From NCBI RefSeq assembly GCF_030816895.1, contig NZ_JAUSYL010000001.1, positions 1,674,001-1,738,000 on the forward strand: a DNA stretch of 64,000 bases. The letters are read 5' to 3'. The position numbers and the translations under genes are program-made. The notes under the pieces were generated by a model. It did no database searches, was not told the DNA's origin, and saw only the letters and a program-made list of their open reading frames with translations. Source of the stretch: Clavibacter sp. B3I6. GTDB lineage: Bacteria; Actinomycetota; Actinomycetes; Actinomycetales; Microbacteriaceae. This document shows, in pieces, positions 32,476 through 42,116 of this stretch; positions within the stretch are counted from its first letter, which is position 1, and every line of letters begins with the position of its first letter.

Positions 32476-34965
32476 GTGCCCGCCCCCGGAACGACCCCGA
32501 CTCCCCCTGCCCCCGACGACCGCGCCGACGGCTTCGTGCGCGTGCGGGGCGCGTCGGAGAACACCCTCCGGGACGTGGACGTCGACATCCCGCGCGACCG
32601 CATCGTCGCCTTCACGGGGGTGTCGGGATCCGGCAAGTCGTCGCTCGCGTTCGGCACCGTCTACGCGGAGGCGCAGCGCCGGTTCTTCGAGTCGGTCGCG
32701 CCGTACGCCCGCCGGCTGATCCGGCAGGAGCAGACGCCGCACGTCGAGAGCATCACGGGCCTCCCGCCCGCGGTCGCCCTGCAGCAGCGGCGCGGGGCGC
32801 CGAGCACGCGCTCGACGGTCGGCACGGTGACCACCCTGTCCAACTCGCTGCGGATGCTGATGTCCCGCGCGGGCGCCTATCCCGCCGGGCAGGGGCGGCT
32901 CGACTCCGACGCCTTCTCCCCCAACACCGCCGCGGGTGCGTGCCCCGTCTGCCACGGCCTCGGCGTCGCGCACACCGTGACCGAGGCGTCGCTCGTGCCG
33001 GATCCGTCGCTCAGCATCCGCGAGGGAGCGGTCGCCGCGTGGCCGGGCGCCTGGCAGGGCAAGAACCTGCGCGACATCGTGATCGCGCTCGGGCACGACG
33101 TGGACGTGCCGTGGCGCGATCTCCCGCGGGAGGCGCGCGACTGGCTCCTCTTCACCGAGGAGCAGCCCGTGGTGCAGATCACCCCGCAGCGCGACCGGGT
33201 CGCGAAGCCGTACAACGGGCGCTTCTGGAGCGCGCGCTCCTACGTCCTGCACACGCTGGCCGACTCGGCGAGCCCGCGCCTCCGCGAGGCGGCGCTCGCA
33301 CACATGGTCTCGGGCACGTGCGAGCGGTGCGGCGGCAGCGGCCTCACGCCCGAGGCGCTGGCCGTGACCTTCGCGGGCCGCAGCATCCAGCAGCTCAACG
33401 CGCTCACGCTCGCGGACCTCGCCGCGGCCATCGCACCGACGGACGTCATGGGCGACGTCGCCGTGACGATCACGACCGACCTCGTGGCGCGCCTCGCCGT
33501 GCTCGTCGACCTCGGGCTCGGCTACCTCAGCCTCGGCCGCGTCACGACGACGCTCTCGCCCGGCGAGATGCAGCGGCTCCGGCTCGCGACGCAGCTGCGG
33601 TCGGGCCTGTTCGGCGTGGTCTACGTGCTCGACGAGCCGTCGGCGGGCCTGCACCCGGCCGACGCGGAGCCGCTCCTCGAGGTGCTCGAGCAGCTGCGCG
33701 ACTCCGGCAACTCGGTCTTCGTGGTCGAGCACGACATGGACGTCGTGCGGCGGGCCGACTGGATCGTCGACGTCGGGCCGGGCGCGGGGCAGGCCGGCGG
33801 ATCCGTGCTCTACAGCGGTCCGGTTACGGGCCTCCGGGACGTGACCGCGTCGGCGACGCGCCCGCACCTCTTCCCCGACCTCGCGCCGGCGCGGGCCGAG
33901 CGCACTCCGCGGACGCCCACCGGGAGCATCCGCGCGACCGGCGTGACGCTGCACAACCTCGTGGACCTCGACGTGGAGATCCCGCTCGGGGTGATGGTCG
34001 CCGTGACGGGAGTCTCGGGATCCGGCAAGTCGACGCTCGTGAGCCGCGTGCTGCCGGACCTGCTGCGGGCCTCGCTCGCGCCCGACCGCGTGGTGGTCGA
34101 GGCGGCCGACGCCGCCGAGCCGGCCGACGACGCCTCCGGCCCCGCCCGCATCGCCCGGGTGGAGGGCGCCGAGGCGGTCGACCGGCTCGTCTCCGTAGAC
34201 CAGCGGCCCATCGGCCGCACCCCGCGCTCGACGCTCGCCACCTACACGGGGCTCTTCGACGCGGTCCGGCGGACGTACGCCGCCACCGACGAGGCGCGCG
34301 CCCGCGGCTACGGCGCGGGCCGGTTCTCCTTCAACGTCGCGGGCGGCCGGTGCGAGACCTGCCAGGGCGAGGGATCGGTGACCGTCGAGCTCCTCTTCCT
34401 CCCCGGCTCCTACGGGCCGTGCCCCACCTGCCACGGCGCCCGGTACGAGCCGGCGACACTGGAGATCGCGTACCGCGGGCGCTCGATCGCGGACGTGCTG
34501 GCGATGACGGTGGACGAGGCGCACGGCTTCCTCGCCGACGTGCCCCTCGCCGCCCGGGCCCTCGCCACCCTGCGCGACGTCGGGCTCGGCTACCTGCGGC
34601 TCGGGCAGCCCGCGACCGAGCTGTCGGGCGGCGAGGCCCAGCGCATCAAGCTGGCCACCGAGCTGCAGCGCGCGCCCCGCGGCCACACCCTCTACCTGCT
34701 GGACGAGCCGACGACGGGCCTGCACCCGGCCGACGTCGTGCTGCTCCTCCGCCAGCTCCAGGGGCTCGTCGACGCGGGGAACACGGTCGTCGTCGTGGAG
34801 CACGAGATGGACGTGGTGGCGGACGCGGACCGGGTCATCGACCTCGGGCCGTCGGGCGGCGACCAGGGCGGGCGGATCGTGGCGCAGGGCACCCCGCGGG
34901 AGGTCGCGGGGACCGCGGGCAGCCGCACGGCGCCGTACCTGGCGCGGCGTCTCGGCGCGTCCTGA
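32476..34965 (+). CDS. UvrA-family excinuclease ATPase paralogue (UvrA2-like)
   Basis: The 829-residue protein has two ABC ATPase modules: Walker A motifs GVSGSGKSS (residues about 49-57) and GVSGSGKST (about 514-522), signatures LSPGEMQRLRLA and LSGGEAQRIKLA, and two VLDEPSAGLHPAD / LLDEPTTGLHPAD Walker B regions. Zinc-binding cysteine pairs (CPVCHG, CERCGG, CETCQG, CPTCHG) are present. It is over 100 residues shorter than UvrA, consistent with loss of the UvrB-interaction domain, as in UvrA2/DrrC-type proteins linked to resistance to DNA-binding drugs. Its role here is unproven. It starts with GTG and stands alone. Confidence 0.9.
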   Translation: MPAPGTTPTPPAPDDRADGFVRVRGASENTLRDVDVDIPRDRIVAFTGVSGSGKSSLAFGTVYAEAQRRFFESVAPYARRLIRQEQTPHVESITGLPPAVALQQRRGAPSTRSTVGTVTTLSNSLRMLMSRAGAYPAGQGRLDSDAFSPNTAAGACPVCHGLGVAHTVTEASLVPDPSLSIREGAVAAWPGAWQGKNLRDIVIALGHDVDVPWRDLPREARDWLLFTEEQPVVQITPQRDRVAKPYNGRFWSARSYVLHTLADSASPRLREAALAHMVSGTCERCGGSGLTPEALAVTFAGRSIQQLNALTLADLAAAIAPTDVMGDVAVTITTDLVARLAVLVDLGLGYLSLGRVTTTLSPGEMQRLRLATQLRSGLFGVVYVLDEPSAGLHPADAEPLLEVLEQLRDSGNSVFVVEHDMDVVRRADWIVDVGPGAGQAGGSVLYSGPVTGLRDVTASATRPHLFPDLAPARAERTPRTPTGSIRATGVTLHNLVDLDVEIPLGVMVAVTGVSGSGKSTLVSRVLPDLLRASLAPDRVVVEAADAAEPADDASGPARIARVEGAEAVDRLVSVDQRPIGRTPRSTLATYTGLFDAVRRTYAATDEARARGYGAGRFSFNVAGGRCETCQGEGSVTVELLFLPGSYGPCPTCHGARYEPATLEIAYRGRSIADVLAMTVDEAHGFLADVPLAARALATLRDVGLGYLRLGQPATELSGGEAQRIKLATELQRAPRGHTLYLLDEPTTGLHPADVVLLLRQLQGLVDAGNTVVVVEHEMDVVADADRVIDLGPSGGDQGGRIVAQGTPREVAGTAGSRTAPYLARRLGAS

Positions 34966-35084
34966 ACGGGGGTCGACCGGGTCGGCCCGGGCCCAGGCCG
35001 ACGTGGGTAGTGTGACGTCCAGCGTCCGCGCCGCGCGCGCGTCCGACGCCCTCATCGGCACCCGCACCTCGCTAGGAGCACCTC

Positions 35085-35933
35085 GTGACTGACTCGACCG
35101 GAACACCCTCCACGCCCGCGGGCTGGTACGCGGACCCCGCCGGATCCGACCGCCTGCGCTGGTGGGACGGGTCCCGCTGGACCGACCACCTGACGGACGC
35201 GCCCGCGGCCGTCTCGTCGGCCTCGGAGCCGACCGGCGAGGACGGGACCGCGCGCGGATCCGCCGAGCAGGCCCCCGCGTCGGCCCCCGCCGCGTCGCAC
35301 GTGCCGCCCGTCGAGGCCCCGGCCGCGCCGCCCGCCTATGGGCAGCAGGCTCCGCAGCCGTCGTACGCGCAGCAGCCCTCCGCGCAGCAGCCGTACGCCC
35401 AGCAGCCCTACGCGCAGGCGGGCTACGGCCAGCAGCCCTACGGCGCGCCGACGCCGCCGCCGAAGGTGCCCGCGTCGACGTCCCCCTTCACGTGGGCGAT
35501 CTGGGTGCTCGCGGCCCTGCCGGTCCTGTCGATCGCCTTCGCGGCGACGCAGGACTACGGCAGCGCCCTCGACCTCCGCTCGGCCGGCCCGCGCCCCGAG
35601 GCGGCCATCGCGTCCGCCCTCTCCAGCCTCGTCCAGCTGCTCGTGTACGCCGGCACGGTCGTCCTCGCGTTCCTCGATTGGCGCGAGCTCACGCGTCGCG
35701 GGATCGTGCGCCCGTTCCACTGGGCGTGGGCCTTCATCCCCGTCGCCGGCGGCGTCTACCTCATCGGCCGCTCGATCGTCGTCCGCCGCCGCATCGAGGG
35801 CGCGCCGGCGAACGCGCTGGCGCCGATCTGGCTCTGGATCGGGCTCAACGTCATCGTCATGTTCATCGCCCTGGTGAAGCTCGTCGAGGTCTTCTCGTCC
35901 GCGATGCGGATGTACGGCACCGGCGGCTTCTGA
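35085..35933 (+). CDS. DUF2510 domain membrane protein with Gln/Tyr/Pro repeats
   Basis: The N-terminus (GWYADPAGSDRLRWWDGSRWTDHL, cited to its domain) is a DUF2510 module at residues about 9-32. A low-complexity linker follows with repeated YAQQPYAQ units (about residues 85-120), then three or four hydrophobic segments between 130 and 275. Such proteins are common in actinobacteria and sit in the membrane; no function is established. GAGCACCTCGTG marks the GTG start. Confidence 0.8.
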   Translation: MTDSTGTPSTPAGWYADPAGSDRLRWWDGSRWTDHLTDAPAAVSSASEPTGEDGTARGSAEQAPASAPAASHVPPVEAPAAPPAYGQQAPQPSYAQQPSAQQPYAQQPYAQAGYGQQPYGAPTPPPKVPASTSPFTWAIWVLAALPVLSIAFAATQDYGSALDLRSAGPRPEAAIASALSSLVQLLVYAGTVVLAFLDWRELTRRGIVRPFHWAWAFIPVAGGVYLIGRSIVVRRRIEGAPANALAPIWLWIGLNVIVMFIALVKLVEVFSSAMRMYGTGGF

Positions 35934-35980
35934 TCACGCGGCGGCCCGCCCGCCCCCTGCGCCCCGGTCGGCGCGTCCGC

Positions 35981-36898
35981 TCACACGAAGCGGATGCGCT
36001 GGCCGGGGCGCAGCTGCGCGGCGAGCCGGACGTCGTCGCGCGCGACCACGCCGATCACCGGGTAGCCGCCCGTCATCGGGTGGTCGGCGAGGAACAGGAT
36101 CGGCCGGCCGGAGGGCGGCACCTGGAGCGCGCCCTTGACGACGCCCTCGCTGGGGAGCTCTCCGGGGATCCGCCGCTCGAGCGGGGTGCCGTCGAGGCGG
36201 ACCCCGACGCGGTCGGCCTCGGCGGTGACCTCCCAACGGCCGTCGAGGAGCGCGGCCCAGGACCCGTCGGCGAACCAGTCCAGGCGCGGCCCGGGCGACG
36301 CGCGGAGGATCACCTCGCCGTCCGCGGGCGCCGTGACGGCGAGCGAGTCGACGGGCGGGACGGGGCCGGCGGACGCGGACCCCACGGGCAGCACGTCGCC
36401 CGCCGCGACCGGCGCCGGGCCGACGCGCGAGAGCAGGTCGGTGGCGCGGGAGCCGAGGACGGGCGCCACGTCGATGCCGCCGCGGACGGCCAGGTACCAG
36501 CGGATCCCGCGCTCGGCCGCGCCGATCTCCAGGGTGTCGCCCGCGTCGAGCAGCACCGCGGCCGCGTACGGCGCGGGCCGGGCCGCGCGTCCCGCCGTGC
36601 GGACGAGCGGCCCGACCGCACCCGTCACCGCGACCCAGACCGCCGCGGTCGCGCGCAGCACCGCGCCGCCGAGCACGATCTCCAGGCCCGCGGCGCCGGG
36701 CGCGTTGCCGACGAGGAGGTTGGCGTCGGCGAGGGCGCGCGGATCCAGCGCCCCGGACGGCGAGACGCCGATGCCGCCGTGCCCGGGCCGGCCGGCGTCC
36801 TGCACGAGCATGAGCGGGCCGGTGCGCTCGACGACGAGCGCGGGGGCGACGGGCGCGGAGGCCCGCCGACCGCGGCGGGCGGCCGGGACGCCGCTCAC
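35981..36898 (-). CDS. pxpC: 5-Oxoprolinase subunit C (biotin-dependent carboxyltransferase-like, KipA)
   Basis: The 305-residue protein starts at GTG 36898 overlapping the pxpB TGA. It has the family N-terminal block LMLVQDAGRPGHGGIGVSPSGALD, the RWYLAVRGGIDVAPVLGSRATD region and the C-terminal LADHPMTGGYPVIGVV. With PxpA and PxpB it makes the ATP-dependent prokaryotic 5-oxoprolinase that opens 5-oxoproline to glutamate. Confidence 0.93.
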   Translation of the reverse strand: MSGVPAARRGRRASAPVAPALVVERTGPLMLVQDAGRPGHGGIGVSPSGALDPRALADANLLVGNAPGAAGLEIVLGGAVLRATAAVWVAVTGAVGPLVRTAGRAARPAPYAAAVLLDAGDTLEIGAAERGIRWYLAVRGGIDVAPVLGSRATDLLSRVGPAPVAAGDVLPVGSASAGPVPPVDSLAVTAPADGEVILRASPGPRLDWFADGSWAALLDGRWEVTAEADRVGVRLDGTPLERRIPGELPSEGVVKGALQVPPSGRPILFLADHPMTGGYPVIGVVARDDVRLAAQLRPGQRIRFV

Positions 36899-37515
36899 GC
36901 CGTCGCCTCGCGGAAGCGCACGGCGGATCCGGGTTCGAGGAGCGCCGCCGGCTCCCGCGCAGGATCCCACAGCACCACCCGCGTGGTGCCGATGAGCTGC
37001 CAGCCGCCCGGGGAGGCGCGCGGGTAGATGCCGCTGAACTCCCCGGCGAGCGCGACGGCCCCGGCCGGGACGCGCGGTCGCGGCGACGACCGGCGCGGCA
37101 CCTCGAGGCCGGGCACCCCCGCGAGGTAGCCGAAGCCGGGCGCGAAGCCGCCGAACGCGACCGTCCAGGTGCCGGAGGTGTGGCGCTCCACGACCTCGCG
37201 CTCCCCGATGCCGAGGAGCGCGGCCACGTCGGCCAGGTCCTCGCCGTCGTAGACCACCTCGATCTCCACCGGGTCGCCGCCGCGCGCGCCCGCCTCGTCG
37301 GCGGGTCGGGCGGCGAGCGCCCAGGCGCGGGCGGCAGCGAGGGGCAGCACGCCCGGATCCACGGTCACGAGGATGCTGCGCGCACCGGGCACGACGTCGA
37401 CGACCCCGGCCGGTCGCGTCGCGTCGAGCACGGGCTGCAGGCGGAGCACCTCGTCGAGGGAGTCGAGGTCGAGCATGACGGCGGCGTCGCCGCACGGGAG
37501 CAGCCGGAGGGTCAC
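36895..37515 (-). CDS. pxpB: 5-Oxoprolinase subunit B (KipI)
   Basis: The 206-residue protein has RLLPCGDAAVMLDL at its start, a VEIEVVYDGEDLADVAALLG middle and the conserved FGGFAPGFGYLAGVP and SPGGWQLIGTT motifs of the KipI/PxpB family. It starts with GTG 37515 overlapping the pxpA stop. The gene order pxpA-pxpB-pxpC with GTGA overlaps is the standard operon. Confidence 0.93.
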   Translation of the reverse strand: MTLRLLPCGDAAVMLDLDSLDEVLRLQPVLDATRPAGVVDVVPGARSILVTVDPGVLPLAAARAWALAARPADEAGARGGDPVEIEVVYDGEDLADVAALLGIGEREVVERHTSGTWTVAFGGFAPGFGYLAGVPGLEVPRRSSPRPRVPAGAVALAGEFSGIYPRASPGGWQLIGTTRVVLWDPAREPAALLEPGSAVRFREATA

Positions 37516-38349
37516 AGGGCGCGCCGGTCGCGGGCGGGGAGCGCGCGGGATCCCGTGGCGGCGGATCCGTCGGCGTCGGCCGCGTCGCCCGCGTCGGGCA
37601 CGGGCCGCACCGCGACGCCCGCCGCCTCGAGCGTTTCCCGCACCGCGCGGGCCAGCACCACGGCGCCCGGGGTGTCGCTGTGCAGGCAGAGGGAGTCGGG
37701 GTCGAGCCGCACGACGGATCCGTCGATCGCCACGACCGTGCCCTCCGTGGCCATCCGCACGGAGCGGGCCGCGACCTCGGCCGGGTCGTGGATCACCGCG
37801 CCCTCCTGCCGCCGGGACACGAGCGCCCCCTCCGGCGTGTACGCCCGGTCGGTGAAGGCCTCGACGCGCGTGGGCAGCCCGGCGGCCTCCGCGAGCCGGA
37901 GGATCTCGGAGCCGGGCAGCCCGAGCACGGGGAGCGTCGGGTCGAGCGCGACGACCGCGTCCACCACGGCCTGCGCCTGCACCGGGTCGTGCGCGATGGC
38001 GGTTGTAGAGGGCGCCGTGCGGCTTGATGTAGGAGACTCGCGCGCCGACCGTGCGGGCCATGCCGGAGATCGCGGCGAGCTGGTAGAGCACGTCGCCCGT
38101 GAGCTCGGCGGGCGACGCGTCGAGGTCGCGCCTGCCGAAGCCCGCGAGGTCGCGGTAGGCCACGTGCGCGCCGACGGCCACGCCGTTCCGGGCCGCCCGC
38201 TCGAGCGCGTGCAGCATCACGATCGGGTCGCCGGCGTGAAAGCCGCACGCGACGTTGGCGCTCGAGACGACGTCGAGCATCGCGTCGTCGTCGCCGAGGG
38301 TCCAGCGGCCGAAGGACTCGGCGAGGTCGCTGTTGAGGTCGATCTGCAT
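37512..38349 (-). pseudogene. pxpA: 5-Oxoprolinase subunit A (LamB/YcsF family), broken by a +1 frameshift
   Basis: From ATG 38349 the frame reads MQIDLNSDLAESFGRW, SSANVACGFHAGDP and YIKPHGALYN, all hallmarks of the LamB/YcsF (PxpA) family. It then loses similarity at about residue 117. The shifted frame resumes with HDPVQAQAVVDAVVALDP and runs through VEAFTDRAYTPEGALVSRR to TGA at 37512, overlapping pxpB. The span is 838 bases, one over a multiple of three; the extra base is in the GG at 37998-37999. Intact PxpA forms the catalytic heart of 5-oxoprolinase. Confidence 0.9.
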
Positions 38350-38461
38350 GGCGTCTCCCCTGCACCGGGCGCGGCGGCCGCGCGTCGCGGCGCCGTCCCC
38401 ACCAGGCTAGGCGGCCCGCGGGGCGACCGGCCCGACACGGGCGCGGATAGACTCGACGACC

Positions 38462-39772
38462 GTGACCACCCGAACCCTGATCAAGAACCTGGCCGCCCTC
38501 GACGACGGGGACGTGGCCGTCTCCGGATGGGTCGAGACCGTCCGGGACCAGAAGAAGATCCAGTTCGTGATCCTCCGCGACGAGTCCGGCGCGGTGCAGC
38601 TCACCTACAAGCGCCAGGGCGACGAGGACGCGACCGCCGACACCATCTCCGGCCTCGCCGCGGGCACCTTCCTCACCGCCACCGGCACGCTCAAGCACGA
38701 CGAGCGCGTCAAGCTCGGCGGGCTCGAGATCGGCCTCGCCGGCATCGAGGTCGCGGGCGCGGCCATCCCGGAGACGCCCATCGCGGCCGACTCCTCCATC
38801 GACAAGCGCCTCGACTGGCGCTTCATCGACCTGCGCGCGCCCCGCAACTCGCTGATCTTCCGCGTGCAGACCACGCTCGTCCACGCCATGCGCACCTACT
38901 GGGTCGAGCACGACTTCATCGAGGTCTTCTCCCCGAAGCTCATGGCCACGCCCTCCGAGTCGAACGCCGAGCTGTTCAAGGTCGACTACTTCGACGGCGT
39001 CGCGTACCTCGCGCAGAGCCCGCAGTTCTTCAAGCAGATGGCCCAGTCCGCGGGCTTCGGCAAGATGTTCGAGGTCGGCCCGGCGTTCCGCGCCGACCCG
39101 TCCTTCACCTCGCGCCACGCGACCGAGTTCACCTCCGTGGACGCGGAGATCAGCTGGATCGAGAGCCACGAGGACGTCGCGCGCCTCCAGGAGGAGCTCA
39201 TCGTCGCCGCGCTCACCGCGGTGAAGGAGAAGCACGGCGACGAGATCCGCGAGCTGTTCGACGTGGAGGTGACGGTGCCGAGCGTGCCGTTCCCGCGGAT
39301 CCCGCTGCTCGAGGCCAAGGAGATCGTCGCGAAGCGCGGTCACGTGATCGACCGCGCCGACGATGACCTCGACCCCGAGGGCGAGCGCCAGATCGCGGCG
39401 CACGTGATGGAGGAGTTCGGCCACGAGTTCGTGTTCCTCACCGACTACCCGTCGTCGATCCGGCCGTTCTACCACATGCGCAAGGCCGGCGACCCGTCGC
39501 TCACGAACAGCTACGACCTCATCTGGAACGGCGTCGAGATCACCACGGGCGCCCAGCGCGAGCACCGCGTCGAGGTGCTCGAGGAGCAGGCCCGTGAGAA
39601 GGGGCTCGACCCCGAGGAGCTCGGCTCGTACCTCGACTTCTTCCGCTACGGCGTGCCCCCGCACGGCGGCTTCGGCATGGGCCTCAACCGCGTGCTGATG
39701 CTCCTCCTGCACCAGTCGAACCTGCGCGAGGTCACGTACCTCTTCCGCGGTCCGAACCGCCTCACCCCGTAG
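38462..39772 (+). CDS. aspS: Aspartyl-tRNA synthetase, archaeal/non-discriminating type
   Basis: At 436 residues it lacks the bacterial GAD insertion of typical ~590-residue AspRS. It has the N-terminal OB fold (VSGWVETVRDQKKIQFVILRD), class II motif 2 (FEVGPAFRADPSFTSRHATEF) and motif 3 (GGFGMGLNRVLMLLL). The C-terminal GVEITTGAQREHR is typical of archaeal-type enzymes, which often charge both tRNA-Asp and tRNA-Asn and rely on GatCAB for amidation. Whether it is the only AspRS cannot be judged from the window. It starts with GTG and ends at a strong terminator. Confidence 0.92.
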   Translation: MTTRTLIKNLAALDDGDVAVSGWVETVRDQKKIQFVILRDESGAVQLTYKRQGDEDATADTISGLAAGTFLTATGTLKHDERVKLGGLEIGLAGIEVAGAAIPETPIAADSSIDKRLDWRFIDLRAPRNSLIFRVQTTLVHAMRTYWVEHDFIEVFSPKLMATPSESNAELFKVDYFDGVAYLAQSPQFFKQMAQSAGFGKMFEVGPAFRADPSFTSRHATEFTSVDAEISWIESHEDVARLQEELIVAALTAVKEKHGDEIRELFDVEVTVPSVPFPRIPLLEAKEIVAKRGHVIDRADDDLDPEGERQIAAHVMEEFGHEFVFLTDYPSSIRPFYHMRKAGDPSLTNSYDLIWNGVEITTGAQREHRVEVLEEQAREKGLDPEELGSYLDFFRYGVPPHGGFGMGLNRVLMLLLHQSNLREVTYLFRGPNRLTP

Positions 39773-39785
39773 GTCCTGCTCCACC

Positions 39786-39822
39786 GGACGGCCCGATCCC
39801 CGCGCAGGGGGTCGGGCCGTCC
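39786..39822 (+). terminator. Terminator of aspS
   Basis: GGACGGCCCGATCCCC pairs with GGGGTCGGGCCGTCC-type complement (39786-39801 with 39807-39822) around a five-base loop, beginning 14 bases after the stop codon. Confidence 0.75.
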
Positions 39823-39968
39823 CGCGTGCGGGGCACGCGATCGGGGGCACGCGTTCGGGGGCGCGGATCTACATCGCCCGGGGGAACCGCGCCGGCGAGG
39901 GCGTCCGTAGCGTGGCAGGCACGGCCCTCCCGACCGGGACGGCCTCCGCCCGACGCCGAGGAGCCCGC

Positions 39969-41192
39969 ATGCCCGACGAGACGCGACACGACCGCAGCCG
40001 CGCGCACGGCATCGCCCGGCACGGCCGGTTGCGGAAGCCGAGCGGGGCGCGGACGGCGGCGCTGGCCGCCGTCATCGTCGCGGCCGTCGCGGTCGTGAGC
40101 ACCGGATCCGTGGCCGCGTACGCCGCGTGGGACCTCGCGCGGACCCTGGAGGCGAACTCGGTGGAGATCGGCGACGGGCAGGCGCCTCCGCCGTCCATCG
40201 GCGCGATCGACGGGGGCGCGAACATCCTGCTGGTCGGCGGCGACACCCGCGAGGGCCAGGGCGACGGCTACGGCACGGGGCGCGACGTGCTGACCGGGAA
40301 CCTGAACGACGTGACGATGCTCCTCCACATCAGCGAGGACCACACGCGCGCGACGGTCGTCTCGTTCCCGCGCGACATGCTCGTCGACATGCCGTCGTGC
40401 ACGGGTCCGGACGGGGCGGAGGTCCCCGCGTCGTCCGGGGAGCAGATCAACGTGGCGCTCAAGAACGGCGGCCTCCCGTGCGTCGTGCGCGCCGTGGAGG
40501 CCATCACGGGTCTCGACATCCCGTACGGCGGCGTGATCCAGTTCAACGGCGTCGTCGAGATGTCGAACGCCGTGGGCGGGGTGCCGGTCTGCATCGCGAA
40601 CCGCCTCCACGACCCCAAGACGGACCTCGACCTGCAGCCCGGGGTGCACCCGCTGCAGGGGCGCGAGGCCGTCCAGTTCCTCCGCACCCGCCATGGCGTG
40701 GGCGACGGGAGCGACATCGACCGCATCAGCAACCAGCAGGTGTTCCTCAGCGCGCTGCTGCGCACCATCACGGCGTCGGACACGCTCACGAATCCGGCGA
40801 GGGTCTACGGCATCGCCCGCGCCGCCATCGACAACATGGTCCTGTCGACGTCGCTCGACAGCCCGGCCGCGATCGCCTCGCTCGCCCTCACCGTGAAGGA
40901 CATCCCCCTCGACCGCTTCACGTTCGTCCAGTACCCGAGCATCCGGCTCGAGTCCGGGCGCGTGGCGCAGGACGTCGCCCAGGGCGACGAGCTGATCCGC
41001 CTCCTCGCGGCCGACGCCGACTTCGCGCTCGCGCCGGGCAGCACGGGGCAGGGGGTCGCGGCACCGGATCCCGCCCCCGCGCCGACGCCCGACACCGGCA
41101 CCGCCCCGTCCGCGGATCCCTCGGCCCCCGCCGTGCTCCCCGAGGGCGTCACCGGCCAGACGGCGTCCGAGGAGACCTGCTCGAACGGCTGA
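39969..41192 (+). CDS. LytR-CpsA-Psr (LCP) family cell-wall ligase
   Basis: I chose ATG 39969 (407 residues) because GAGGAG lies six bases upstream; a GTG at 39912 is in frame. A basic N-terminus is followed by one membrane helix (about residues 28-52), then the LCP domain: NILLVGGDTREGQG, DVTMLLHISEDHTRATVVSFPRDM with the phosphate-binding arginines, INVALKNGG, and FLRTRHGVGDGSDIDRISNQQ. LCP proteins transfer polymers from polyprenyl phosphate to peptidoglycan outside the membrane. The C-terminal 50 residues are Pro/Ala/Thr-rich. Two cysteines in the domain and one near the C-terminus could form disulfides. Confidence 0.92.
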   Translation: MPDETRHDRSRAHGIARHGRLRKPSGARTAALAAVIVAAVAVVSTGSVAAYAAWDLARTLEANSVEIGDGQAPPPSIGAIDGGANILLVGGDTREGQGDGYGTGRDVLTGNLNDVTMLLHISEDHTRATVVSFPRDMLVDMPSCTGPDGAEVPASSGEQINVALKNGGLPCVVRAVEAITGLDIPYGGVIQFNGVVEMSNAVGGVPVCIANRLHDPKTDLDLQPGVHPLQGREAVQFLRTRHGVGDGSDIDRISNQQVFLSALLRTITASDTLTNPARVYGIARAAIDNMVLSTSLDSPAAIASLALTVKDIPLDRFTFVQYPSIRLESGRVAQDVAQGDELIRLLAADADFALAPGSTGQGVAAPDPAPAPTPDTGTAPSADPSAPAVLPEGVTGQTASEETCSNG

Positions 41193-41383
41193 CGCGTCCG
41201 CGCCGCCGGGCATCCGCCGCGCGACGGGATGCCCGCGATCGAGCCGCACTTTTCCTCCGTTGCCGTAATATCTCTCCCATCGCTCGGTGCCCTCGCCCGC
41301 GGGTCGCCGAGCAGTGGACTCCACGGGATCAGCACGACCCGTGCCCTCGAGGGACACCAGGACGGGTCACAGGGGAGCACCGC

Positions 41384-41716
41384 ATGGGCCAGCTGATCTT
41401 CGACGGCACCACGCGCACCACCATCGACGACCGTGCGCTCGCGCACCTCCAGATCGTGATGCTCAACAAGCTCCGCCGGAAGGAGAGCTTCGCGTTCTCG
41501 TGGAAGTACCCGGCGTCCGAGGGCGACGGCCGCAGCACGGTGTGGGTCGCCCCCGAGCTCCCCCTCCACTTCCGCTTCTCCGGCAGCCGCTCCCCCGCCA
41601 TCAACCCGGCCTGGGTGGACGTGCTGATGGAGAGCGCGAACACCGGCGGCGGCCTCCATCTCCTGCCCGAGCCGCCCGCCGGCGCGGCCCCGCACGCCGC
41701 GCCCCGGACCGACTGA
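41384..41716 (+). CDS. DUF7882-like small protein
   Basis: The 110-residue product MGQLIFDGTTRTTIDDRALA continues with HLQIVMLNKLRRKESFAFSW. This matches a short family found throughout Microbacteriaceae, often mislabelled 'ATP-dependent DNA ligase' in databases although no ligase motif is present. The middle (WVAPELPLHFRFSGSRSPAINPAWVDVLMESAN) is well conserved in type. Its function is unknown. AGGGGAGC precedes the ATG. It is read with the next two ORFs. Confidence 0.8.
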   Translation: MGQLIFDGTTRTTIDDRALAHLQIVMLNKLRRKESFAFSWKYPASEGDGRSTVWVAPELPLHFRFSGSRSPAINPAWVDVLMESANTGGGLHLLPEPPAGAAPHAAPRTD

Positions 41717-41785
41717 CCGCCTTCCCGGATCTCCGCCGCTCCCCCGACCATCCCCGCGCACCCGCGCGACGCCCCGAAGGACGCC

Positions 41786-42116
41786 ATGGCCCTCACGAAC
41801 CTGCCCTACGACGACGACGCGATCCTCACCGCGGCCGACGCCGCCGCCGCACTCGACCGGGAGGTGCGCGACGTGTCGGTCGACTTCGACAACACGAGGG
41901 TCTCCCCCGACGACGTGGCGCGGATCACGGCCACGATCACCTACACCGTCCCCGCGGACGTGGCCGTGCGGATCCTCGACGAGGCCCGCCCCCGCGCCTG
42001 GACGCGACCTGCTCGCCGGGTCGACCGGAGTCCCGGCGCGACCTGCATCCCGGTGCGTACGGGGGTCCTCCGCTCGGCCGACGACCCAGTCCCCGGCCGC
42101 TGCGAGGGTGAGGCCA
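41786..42116 (+). CDS. Small protein of unknown function, frame open into the next gene
   Basis: ATG 41786 follows GAAGGA. About 70 residues look like coding sequence (MALTNLPYDDDAILTAADAA...) and end near DVAVRILDEARPRA. After that there is no in-frame stop and composition becomes Arg/Pro-rich until the frame runs into the DUF6518-like gene at 42117. A change of one C in the CCCCC run at 41989-41993 would instead lead to a TGA overlapping that gene's ATG. Either a fusion, a lost stop or a sequence error is possible. Confidence 0.55.

Noticed and set aside
41384..41716. ATP-dependent DNA ligase
   Set aside because: This database label is attached to the family, but the protein is 110 residues with no KxDG ligase motif.
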